A program made the translations under genes and the position numbers. A stretch of 26,966 nucleotides of DNA, from assembly GCA_045644025.1 (NCBI GenBank), contig JAZRGE010000078.1, positions 1-26,966 of the forward strand. The letters are read 5' to 3'. Origin of the DNA: JAZRGE01 sp045644025 (lineage in GTDB: Bacteria > Bacillota > Clostridia > Oscillospirales > Acutalibacteraceae). Positions 16,361 to 23,066 of the stretch are shown piece by piece (position 1 is the stretch's first letter; each line of letters begins with the position of its first letter). The notes under the pieces are model-generated. The model searched no databases, was not told the origin of the DNA, and worked only from the letters and a program-made list of their open reading frames with translations.

Positions 16361-17955
16361 TATTTCTTCACTACTTGGGATATTAAGTTATAATCGTTGG
16401 TGAGAATGGTGTCGATTCCCATATCCAGGAATTCTTGGGTTTCCTTCTGGTTGTCCGACCAAAAGACGTTGCATAGAATTCCGTTGGCGTGGGCCATTTC
16501 CACCGTTTCCTTGGTGAAGTAGGGCTTAAAAAGCTGGATCTTCTTGGTGCCGAGAGCAAGGGCTCGCTCCACCATAGAAAGGGGATCTTTGTTGCCATCC
16601 CATCCCACGCAACAGGCAATGTCTGGGGCATATTTCTGAGCTTTGCGGATCATATCGTCGTTGCTTGTCATAAAATACACGTGCCTTTGGCAATCGTATT
16701 TTCTTATAAGAGCCACAATTTCTTCCAACATATCCTTTTCAAAGCGGCAATCCCATATCTTCACGTGGATGTTCATTATGGTTTGGCCGGCCAACTTCTT
16801 AAGGATATCTTCAAAGGTGGCAATCTTCATTCCTGCAAATTTTTTGCCGTATTTGCAGCCAAAATCAAGTTGTTGCAGTTCACTCAAAGTGTGCTCATAG
16901 ATCTTACCGCTGCCGTTGCTCACTCTATCCAGAGTGTCGTCGTGGCAGGAGACCAGCACGCCATCCTTTGTGCTCCAGATATCAAACTCGATCTCATCGG
17001 CGCCCATAGCCACGGCAGCCCCAAAGGCCGGCAGACTGTTTTCGGGGGCAATGGTGTTGAAACCTCTGTGGGCGCAAACTCTGGGGTAGGGCATATCGGT
17101 ATCGAAAGGCACCACACCCGACCCTGCAACTCTGTATTGCCAGGGATTGCGGCCGTATTCCATATATTCATAATGAGCGGCAGGCTTTCCGCCAAAACCT
17201 GCAGGTTTATAGTATTTATCCTGAGGATCAAATTCGGCAAAAGCCACGCCTTGCCGACCCTTCATATTGCAGAGCACCTTGCCCGTGGGGGCAACTATCA
17301 TACTTGCACCGCATATATTGGAATCCTCGCTGTAGCTTACCGAAGATCGCAGTACGTATGCATTGGTGTTGTAGGCCAAGAAGCGGCAGGTAGTCTCAAT
17401 TGCATCGTGGGAATCACTGCGCTGCAGGGAGCAACCGATTATAATATCGGGCTTCTGCCTTGCAATGGCAGGAAAAGCTTCGTAGAAATAAAAATCATAG
17501 CAGGTAAGGAAGGCGAAACGAATGCCCTCCATCTCCAGAATATAAGGCTTAGCATGCTGCAGATTATAGCTGTTGTCCAGGCAAAATGTCTCTTTCTCCG
17601 AGGGAGGAAGATGCCTCTTGAAATATTTGCCGCAAAGATTTCCCTTGCGATCAAAGGCATAGGTGGTATTGCGCCAGCCGGCCTCTTCCAAGCTTAGCGC
17701 GTTCACAAACACCATTGAGCTGCAGCGCAAAGCCGTTTCACTGCACTTAGCAAGCAGCTCATCAATATATCTGTTGTGATAGATTAAAGTTTCTTCCAAC
17801 GTGGATGTGGCGCAGGGAACATCGCTATATTCGGGGAGCACAATAATATCGGCCGAATTATCAATGTTATCCATTGCATTCAGCTTAAACTGAAAATATT
17901 CATCGCAATAATCGGTGCTGTTGGAATAGGGCGGCTGAATAATAAACGCTTTCAT
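16360..17955 (-). CDS. Fusion of a nitrilase-type carbon-nitrogen hydrolase and a glycerophosphodiester phosphodiesterase
   Basis: This protein of 531 residues joins two full catalytic domains. Residues about 1-260 are a nitrilase-superfamily amidohydrolase with the Glu-Lys-Cys triad: E42 in VLPEYSD, K113 in YFKRHLPP and C152 in LTCYDFYF. Residues about 290-531 are a GDPD barrel: H296 and R297 in CAHRGFNTIAPENS, E323 and D325 in IEFDIW, and H338 in SCHDD, which are the metal and catalytic positions. The final motif FWSDN...MGIDTILTNDY is also GDPD-like. No signal peptide is visible. The expected reactions are hydrolysis of a C-N (amide) bond and of a glycerophosphodiester to glycerol 3-phosphate plus an alcohol. 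ATG 17955 is preferred; a TTG at 17967 overlaps the upstream gene's stop. Neither has a strong Shine-Dalgarno, so translation may be coupled to that gene. Confidence 0.87.
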   Translation of the reverse strand: MKAFIIQPPYSNSTDYCDEYFQFKLNAMDNIDNSADIIVLPEYSDVPCATSTLEETLIYHNRYIDELLAKCSETALRCSSMVFVNALSLEEAGWRNTTYAFDRKGNLCGKYFKRHLPPSEKETFCLDNSYNLQHAKPYILEMEGIRFAFLTCYDFYFYEAFPAIARQKPDIIIGCSLQRSDSHDAIETTCRFLAYNTNAYVLRSSVSYSEDSNICGASMIVAPTGKVLCNMKGRQGVAFAEFDPQDKYYKPAGFGGKPAAHYEYMEYGRNPWQYRVAGSGVVPFDTDMPYPRVCAHRGFNTIAPENSLPAFGAAVAMGADEIEFDIWSTKDGVLVSCHDDTLDRVSNGSGKIYEHTLSELQQLDFGCKYGKKFAGMKIATFEDILKKLAGQTIMNIHVKIWDCRFEKDMLEEIVALIRKYDCQRHVYFMTSNDDMIRKAQKYAPDIACCVGWDGNKDPLSMVERALALGTKKIQLFKPYFTKETVEMAHANGILCNVFWSDNQKETQEFLDMGIDTILTNDYNLISQVVKK

Positions 17956-17963
17956 AATTTTTC

Positions 17964-18740
17964 TCAAAGTTCAATTTCTGCCACAAGGCCGTAGTGATCG
18001 GAGGGGAATTTGCCGTCGAACGTGTCGGTTATGGTCTTATAGGATATGGGGCGGCATTTGTTGTCTATAAAGCAGTAGTCGATGTGGTTGCTTATATCCT
18101 GCGGATCGTTCTTGCCAAAATTGTGCCATGTGCCCTGCATATCCTTGGCGGTGGCGGCATTTACATCGCAGAAAATGCTTGTGAGTGCACTATAGGCAGG
18201 GGAAAGGGGAGATGCGTTGAAATCGCCCACAATAAAGCCCGGCATATCGCCGATGGAGGCTTTGTATTGCTCAATAAGCTTAACGCTTGCCACCTGGCCT
18301 TTATCGCCAAAGCCGAAATGTGTGTTCATAAATAGGAAGGTTCTACCGCTAACTTTTTCTTTAAGCACCACCCAAACACACATTCTGTAGCAATCGTAGA
18401 TCTCGTCCCAGCCTTTGGACTCCTGCACGGGGGTTTCGGAAAGCCAGAAATATCCCGTTTTCAGGGCTTCAAAGCGGTCTTTCTTCCAAAGCAGGGGAGA
18501 AGATTCCAATTCGCTTTCGGCGCGATAACGATTAAATATTTCGTATTCTTCACCGTACATTTCCAGAAGAAGCGGCCACCATTCGGGCCTGTTTTCCTGG
18601 AATCCGATAAGATCGGGGGAATGCTGATCTACGGCGGCTTTGAGCCTGGGGGCGCGTTCGGGTATGGAATTGCCATCGGGCTTGCTGCCGCAGAGAATAT
18701 TAAAACTAACTACTTTAAGAATCACATTTTTCACCACCAT
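17964..18740 (-). CDS. Endonuclease/exonuclease/phosphatase (EEP) family hydrolase
   Basis: This 258-residue protein has the EEP fold motifs in order: VVSFNIL (N14), GFQENR (metal ligand E49), MNTHFG (H141), VGDFNASP (D173, N175), NHIDYCF and the final SDHYG (D248, H249). The superfamily includes DNases, inositol-phosphate phosphatases and sphingomyelinases; nothing here separates these, but the small single-domain form with FWLSETP resembles bacterial members annotated simply as EEP hydrolases. No signal peptide is seen. The stop lies next to the following nitrilase-GDPD gene, so they form an operon and may act in one pathway. The start is uncertain: ATG 18740 has no Shine-Dalgarno and lies about 7 bases from the predicted RNA start; GTG 18725 is an alternative. 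Confidence 0.85.
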   Translation of the reverse strand: MVVKNVILKVVSFNILCGSKPDGNSIPERAPRLKAAVDQHSPDLIGFQENRPEWWPLLLEMYGEEYEIFNRYRAESELESSPLLWKKDRFEALKTGYFWLSETPVQESKGWDEIYDCYRMCVWVVLKEKVSGRTFLFMNTHFGFGDKGQVASVKLIEQYKASIGDMPGFIVGDFNASPLSPAYSALTSIFCDVNAATAKDMQGTWHNFGKNDPQDISNHIDYCFIDNKCRPISYKTITDTFDGKFPSDHYGLVAEIEL

Positions 18741-18754
18741 ATAAGTATGGTTTA

Positions 18755-18784
18755 ATTATAAACTTTTTTGTGTGGCAAAGTCAA
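18755..18784 (-). promoter_or_regulatory. Promoter of the EEP / nitrilase-GDPD operon
   Basis: On the minus strand, TTGACT (18784-18779), an 18-base spacer and TATAAT (18760-18755). The predicted RNA start near 18748 is very close to the annotated ATG, giving an almost leaderless message. Confidence 0.65.
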
Positions 18785-18814
18785 TAATGGGAAGATATAT
18801 ATTCTAAAATATGC

Positions 18815-18842
18815 TTGCTGTCTTGCCGATTTTTGCTATAAT
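18815..18842 (+). promoter_or_regulatory. Promoter of the DUF4038 glycosidase gene
   Basis: TTGCTG (18815-18820), a 16-base spacer and TATAAT (18837-18842), with TG one base before the -10. It lies 8 bases before the AAGGAG site and diverges from the EEP promoter. Confidence 0.65.
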
Positions 18843-18864
18843 AAAAGCGAAAGGAGTGAATAAA

Positions 18865-20142
18865 ATGCATAAATTAAGTATTTCTAAAGAGAATTCATAT
18901 TTCTGCAATAACAGAACACCCTTTTTCTATGCGGCCGATACAGTGTGGTCGGCCTTTGCAGGGCCTTCACTGGAAGAATGGGATGAATACCTGAGAGTGC
19001 GAGCATCCCAAGGATTTAACGCTGTGCAAATCTCTATTCTGCCGCTGTGGGATAGGGGGAATATCAGCCCCTTCGAGCCGCAAAGGCTGCTTCCCTTTAA
19101 GGTGAAGAGCGATGGAAGGTACGACTTCGATGCAATAGATGAAGCATATTTTGAACGAGCCGCTCTTTTTGTGCAAAAAGCGGTGGAAAGAGGCTTCCTG
19201 CCGGTGCTCACGATTTTGTGGTGTGATTATGTTTTGGGCAGCTGGGGCGCGGCCAAAAGGGATTTCGATGTGATGCCGAAGGAATGCGCTGCAAAGTATG
19301 CGGAATTTGCGGTGAAAAAATTTGCTCCTTATACCCCCGTGTTTGTGCTGGGTGGAGATACAGATGTTAAAGGCGAGGCGATTGATATTTATCTTAATGC
19401 CGCAAAACTAGCAAGGAAATATGCTCCCGATTCCTTGATCACGATCCATCTTTGCGGCGAGAATTCCGATCTGCCCGATTGCGTGGCAAAGGAAATAGAT
19501 TTTTATATGTATCAATCAGGCCATATTGTGAGAGATAAAAATTACTCAATATCTCTGGCAAAGGTTTTTGCGCAGAAACAGCCGCACAGGCCAATAATTA
19601 ATAGCGAACCCTGCTATGAAGGGCACAACAGGGCGGAAGGCTTTGGCAGGTATAGTTCCTTTGATGTGCGCAAGGCAATGTGGCAAAGTGTTCTCAGCGG
19701 AGCAAAAGCAGGCGTTTCTTATGGGGCCCAAGGCCTGTGGGGCTTTGCACGCTACGGGGAAGACGGCAACAGTGTGGAATTTGCCGGCAGGCCTTATGAT
19801 TGGCACGATGCCGTGCGAAAAGAAGGCGCATGGAACATAGGCTTTTTGAGGCATATTTGGGAAAAGTACCGCTTGTGGGAAATGGAACCGTACGAAAGGG
19901 AGATAATAGCTCCGAAAGAAAGCTGTATTGCCTATAATAAGGCCGCAAAGAGCTTTGTGATGTATTTGCCCTATGCCGATAGGGTGATTATTCCTGAGGA
20001 ATTATGCGAAAACGAACTTACTTTAATAGACTTGAAAAACGGTAGGATCTTATATGCCCAATGCTTGCAAACAAAGGAAGGGGCTAAACTTCCTTTGCAG
20101 GATGTTGCGGAAGATATGCTGATAATCGGGACCTCAAAATAA
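18865..20142 (+). CDS. DUF4038 glycoside hydrolase-like protein (GH140/apiosidase-related barrel)
   Basis: This 425-residue protein shows the DUF4038 pattern: a start with N-x-x-PFFYAADTVWSAF (residues 16-31), then RASQGFNAVQISILPLW (46-62), a barrel with VLGGDTD (161-167) and INSEPCYEG (245-253, candidate catalytic E248). A short C-terminal beta domain follows (about 365-425), like the putative collagen-binding/DUF5060-type tails of this group. Characterised relatives include GH140 apiosidases acting on plant pectin side chains, but the substrate here is not shown. No signal peptide is visible. The frame opens at 18811, but ATG 18865 is chosen because AAGGAG (18851-18856) lies 8 bases upstream and the earlier codons cover the promoter. 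It is divergent from the EEP operon. Confidence 0.82.
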   Translation: MHKLSISKENSYFCNNRTPFFYAADTVWSAFAGPSLEEWDEYLRVRASQGFNAVQISILPLWDRGNISPFEPQRLLPFKVKSDGRYDFDAIDEAYFERAALFVQKAVERGFLPVLTILWCDYVLGSWGAAKRDFDVMPKECAAKYAEFAVKKFAPYTPVFVLGGDTDVKGEAIDIYLNAAKLARKYAPDSLITIHLCGENSDLPDCVAKEIDFYMYQSGHIVRDKNYSISLAKVFAQKQPHRPIINSEPCYEGHNRAEGFGRYSSFDVRKAMWQSVLSGAKAGVSYGAQGLWGFARYGEDGNSVEFAGRPYDWHDAVRKEGAWNIGFLRHIWEKYRLWEMEPYEREIIAPKESCIAYNKAAKSFVMYLPYADRVIIPEELCENELTLIDLKNGRILYAQCLQTKEGAKLPLQDVAEDMLIIGTSK

Positions 20143-20146
20143 AAAC

Positions 20147-20180
20147 AAGCGCTCCAAGACGTTCTTGGAGCGCTTTTGTT
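20147..20180. terminator. Bidirectional terminator between the DUF4038 and acyltransferase genes
   Basis: AAGCGCTCCAAGA (20147-20159) and TCTTGGAGCGCTT (20163-20175) form a perfect 13-bp stem. An A run lies to the left and T-rich sequence to the right, so it can serve both convergent genes. Confidence 0.93.
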
Positions 20181-20188
20181 ATGATTCT

Positions 20189-21448
20189 TTATGAATTGTG
20201 AATAAGCTTATACATCTCTTCTGCGGCGAATCTGGCCTTAGCCACAATGCTCTTGCCCTTGGGGAAGCAGTAGTAGAGCCTGTCTTTATTGCCAATGCAG
20301 ATCACATCGCCCTTTTCGTACCAATAATAATCGGCATTCAGACTATAAGAGGCAGAAACGGGCTGGCTGTAATTTAGTTTGCCTTCGCAACCTATGAGCT
20401 TGAAACCGTCTTTATCGTGGGTAAGCCTACCTTCGCCTATCATATAAAGGGCTTTGTAGTCGGTCAGCACACCGATCTCCACATCCCATTCTGCATTATA
20501 TTCGCCGCTTTCTACTTCGCGGCGCACGCAATCTCTTTCCCAATTAAACCAATCGGGAATGTGGGGAAATTCGGTCTCGCCCGAAAGAGCGGCCATTCGG
20601 CCAAGGGTGGTAAGCTCATATTCCTTGCCGCAACTGTGGCAGGTAAGCTTTGTTCCTTTGCCTTCCATTTCACCTTCGGTGTTGCAGGCAGGGCAACGGT
20701 AGAGTATCCTATCCAGTCCGTCGGCGCGGAAGGACTCTTTCACTTCTACCCCTTTTTCGTATTGGGTTGCAAAATTATCAAAGGAAAAGGCGTTGTCTAA
20801 TATTTCGTCCAGTTCATCCACTGATTTTGCTTTTATCTCTTCGGGAGTGAGCAGGCATTTCATGTGAGCACCGGTCTTCACCTTGCGGAGCTGCAGACAA
20901 TTGTAGAGCGGATCGCGAAGAAAGGCGCCGTCGGTGATAATTGTGACAACGGGCACGTTTAGCTTCTTAAGCAGAGTGCCCATCTTGCGAGGCAGGGTGA
21001 CCGATGTGCCATCGAAGGTGTAGCCCGCCTCGGGATACATAAGCACACTTGTGTTGTTTTTCTTAATGGCGTGTATCATATCCATTATAAGCGAAACGTC
21101 GCTCACAAATTTCTGGGTGGGAATGCAGCCGATGCGGCGCATAAGCCAGCTCTTGCCCACCATTCCGTCCCAAGTGCTCACAATGTTGTAGGGCTTAGGA
21201 AATAGCAAGCGCGAGGCTATCTTAAGATCGATAAAACTGGAATGATTCATAAGGATCAGCCAAGGGCCATCACCTGCTTCTTCCATGCGCTCGGTGGTGT
21301 AGCTGAAGCGGGTGGAAAACAAATCGGGTATGGCCAGAATACGGATAAGCGCCTGCAGGATAAGCCATGGCTTCATAGGACGCTTATGAGCGGGCTTTTT
21401 TATGGAAAGAGCATATTCGGGGGAGACGTATTTTGTCTTGATCTTCAT
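20189..21448 (-). CDS. PlsC-type acyltransferase with zinc-ribbon and C-terminal extension
   Basis: This 419-residue protein carries a PlsC/LPLAT acyltransferase domain at about residues 25-235. The catalytic HX4D motif is H69...D74 in MNHSSFID, and the later motif is PEAGYTFDG (139-147) in place of the usual EGTRS type. A four-cysteine zinc ribbon follows (C252, C255, C270, C273). Then comes a module of about 140 residues of beta-rich sequence ending in a helix (SIVAKARFAAEEMYKL), which looks PH-like to me but is not proven. PlsC proteins transfer acyl chains to lysophospholipids and normally have about 200-250 residues, so the tail is an addition. One hydrophobic stretch near 28-44 may touch the membrane. 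AAAGGAG lies 8 bases before ATG. An inverted repeat lies in its leader. Confidence 0.85.
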   Translation of the reverse strand: MKIKTKYVSPEYALSIKKPAHKRPMKPWLILQALIRILAIPDLFSTRFSYTTERMEEAGDGPWLILMNHSSFIDLKIASRLLFPKPYNIVSTWDGMVGKSWLMRRIGCIPTQKFVSDVSLIMDMIHAIKKNNTSVLMYPEAGYTFDGTSVTLPRKMGTLLKKLNVPVVTIITDGAFLRDPLYNCLQLRKVKTGAHMKCLLTPEEIKAKSVDELDEILDNAFSFDNFATQYEKGVEVKESFRADGLDRILYRCPACNTEGEMEGKGTKLTCHSCGKEYELTTLGRMAALSGETEFPHIPDWFNWERDCVRREVESGEYNAEWDVEIGVLTDYKALYMIGEGRLTHDKDGFKLIGCEGKLNYSQPVSASYSLNADYYWYEKGDVICIGNKDRLYYCFPKGKSIVAKARFAAEEMYKLIHNS

Positions 21449-21468
21449 GTGCTTGCTCCTTTTGTGAG

Positions 21469-21496
21469 TGTTAGCTTGTTAGCGCACAAGCTAACA
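21469..21496. repeat. 28-base inverted repeat, probable operator, before the acyltransferase gene
   Basis: TGTTAGCTTGT (21469-21479) and ACAAGCTAACA (21486-21496) are perfect 11-base inverted arms around a 6-base centre, TAGCGC. The site lies about 20 bases upstream of the acyltransferase start and just downstream of its predicted -10, where a dimeric repressor would block transcription. It lacks a T run, so it is not a terminator. It could also fold as an RNA hairpin in the leader. Confidence 0.7.
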
Positions 21497-21505
21497 TTAT
21501 TTTAC

Positions 21506-21534
21506 ATTATATAAGGGGATAAGACAAGAAAAAA
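21506..21534 (-). promoter_or_regulatory. Probable promoter of the acyltransferase gene
   Basis: On the minus strand a perfect TATAAT (21511-21506) lies 9 bases upstream of the inverted repeat. At a 17-base spacing the -35 is only TTTTTT (21534-21529), so the promoter is weak or needs an activator. Confidence 0.5.
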
Positions 21535-21545
21535 TTATTTCCACC

Positions 21546-21574
21546 TTGATTTTGTAAAATGCGGTATATATAAT
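21546..21574 (+). promoter_or_regulatory. Promoter of pyk
   Basis: TTGATT (21546-21551), a 17-base spacer and TATAAT (21569-21574). The predicted RNA start near 21581 gives a leader of about 60 bases. Confidence 0.75.
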
Positions 21575-21642
21575 ATAGTGGGTGAAATTTGGGCTTTTTT
21601 AGTATTTGGCCCGTTTCCAACGTAAAAGGAGTTTGATCATCT

Positions 21643-23055
21643 ATGCGCAAAACCAAGATTATATGCACTATTGGCCCTGCATCCTCCGATGCCAAGGTGC
21701 TGGAGGAAATGTGCCTTGCTGGAATGAACGTTGCCAGGCTCAATTTTTCCCACGGCACCCATGAAGACTATTTGGAGAAGATAAACACTATTAAGGCTGT
21801 GCGCGAGAAGCTTAATCTGCCAATCGCTATCCTGCTGGACACCAAGGGTCCGGAGTACCGTATCCGTTCTTTTGAGGGCGGAAAGGTTTCCCTTAAGGAA
21901 GGGGATATGTTTACCCTTACCACCGAAGAGATCCTGGGTGATGCCACAAGGGTTTCCGTGAACTACAAGGGCCTGGCAAACGATCTTGAAGTAGGGGATA
22001 GGATACTCATAAACGACGGTCTTATCGAGCTGCGCGTAGAGTCTGTTTCCGATAAAGATATTGAGTGCCGTGTTATCAACGGCGGTGAGCTGACCGACCG
22101 TAAGAGTATGGGTTTCCCCGGCAAGGTGCTTAAGCAGATATATTTAAGTGAGCAGGATAAGAGCGATATTCTTTTCGGCATAGAGCAAGGTGTGGATTTT
22201 ATTGCTTGTTCTTTTGTGTCCTGCAAGCAGGATCTGCTGGATGTTAAGGAATTCCTTAAGGCAAACGGATCTCCCAATATTGAACTTATTGCCAAGATCG
22301 AGAATCAGGCAGGTATAGATAACATAGAAGAAATTTGTTCCGAGTGCACCGGAATTATGATAGGTCGCGGAGATTTGGGCGTGGAGATACCTTTTGCCGA
22401 GCTGCCTGCCGTGCAGAAAAAGATCATCACAAAGTGCAGAATGCTGGGCAAGCGCGTTATCACAGCCACCGAGATGTTGGAATCAATGATAAGCAAGCCG
22501 CGCCCCACCAGAGCCGAGATCTCCGATGTGGCCAACGCCGTTTACGACGGTACAAGTGCCATTATGCTCTCGGGTGAGACTGCTGCGGGCAAATATCCCG
22601 TGCTCACGGTTAAAACAATGTCCGGTATAGCCGAGCAGACCGAAAAGAATATAAATTATTCCAAACGCTATCACGATTCGGAATTTAAGATAAGCAGCAC
22701 CTTGGATGCTATTTCCCACGCTACCTGTGCCATGGCTATAGATACTCTTTCCAAGGGTATTGTAGTCTGCTCCATCTCGGGTATGACAGCGCGTATGGTC
22801 TCCCGTTTCCGTCCGCCTATGGATATTATCGGCCTTACTACCGATGAGACCACCTGGCGCAAACTGGCGCTTTCCTGGGGCGTTATCCCCGTGATGTGCG
22901 AGCATTTCGATTCAACCGACGTGCTTTTCTACACAGCAAAGAACACAGCTGTGGCTGTGCTTGGCCTTAAAAAGGGCGATAAGACTGTGCTCACCGGCGG
23001 CCAGATAAACGGCCACTCGGGCAATACCAACATGATAAAAATAGAAACAATATAA
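21643..23055 (+). CDS. pyk: Pyruvate kinase
   Basis: This enzyme converts phosphoenolpyruvate and ADP to pyruvate and ATP, the last step of glycolysis. The 470 residues match the short bacterial form. The N-terminus RKTKIICTIGPAS, then MNVARLNFSHG, DTKGPE, the substrate-lysine region IELIAKIENQAGIDN, GIMIGRGDLGVEIP and ATEMLESMI are all diagnostic. It ends after the allosteric C domain and lacks the PEP-utiliser-like extra domain of Bacillus pyruvate kinases. AAAAGGAG (21624-21631) lies 11 bases before ATG. The next gene begins 11 bases after the stop, so they are likely co-transcribed. Confidence 0.96.
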   Translation: MRKTKIICTIGPASSDAKVLEEMCLAGMNVARLNFSHGTHEDYLEKINTIKAVREKLNLPIAILLDTKGPEYRIRSFEGGKVSLKEGDMFTLTTEEILGDATRVSVNYKGLANDLEVGDRILINDGLIELRVESVSDKDIECRVINGGELTDRKSMGFPGKVLKQIYLSEQDKSDILFGIEQGVDFIACSFVSCKQDLLDVKEFLKANGSPNIELIAKIENQAGIDNIEEICSECTGIMIGRGDLGVEIPFAELPAVQKKIITKCRMLGKRVITATEMLESMISKPRPTRAEISDVANAVYDGTSAIMLSGETAAGKYPVLTVKTMSGIAEQTEKNINYSKRYHDSEFKISSTLDAISHATCAMAIDTLSKGIVVCSISGMTARMVSRFRPPMDIIGLTTDETTWRKLALSWGVIPVMCEHFDSTDVLFYTAKNTAVAVLGLKKGDKTVLTGGQINGHSGNTNMIKIETI

Positions 23056-23066
23056 AGAGTGATTTT

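Noticed and set aside
16489..17697. Plus-strand open frame of 402 codons opposite the nitrilase-GDPD gene
   Set aside because: No ribosome-binding site or domain motif. The minus strand carries two intact catalytic domains over the same bases.
15566..20178. Genomic island inserted at the tRNA-Leu 3' end
   Set aside because: tRNA genes are common integration sites and accessory genes follow, but I see no integrase, no second copy of the tRNA 3' end and no composition shift.
21529..21534. A strong -35 for the acyltransferase promoter
   Set aside because: Only a T run is found at the right distance. TTGTCT nearby is at a 10-base spacing, which is too close, so the promoter is listed as weak.
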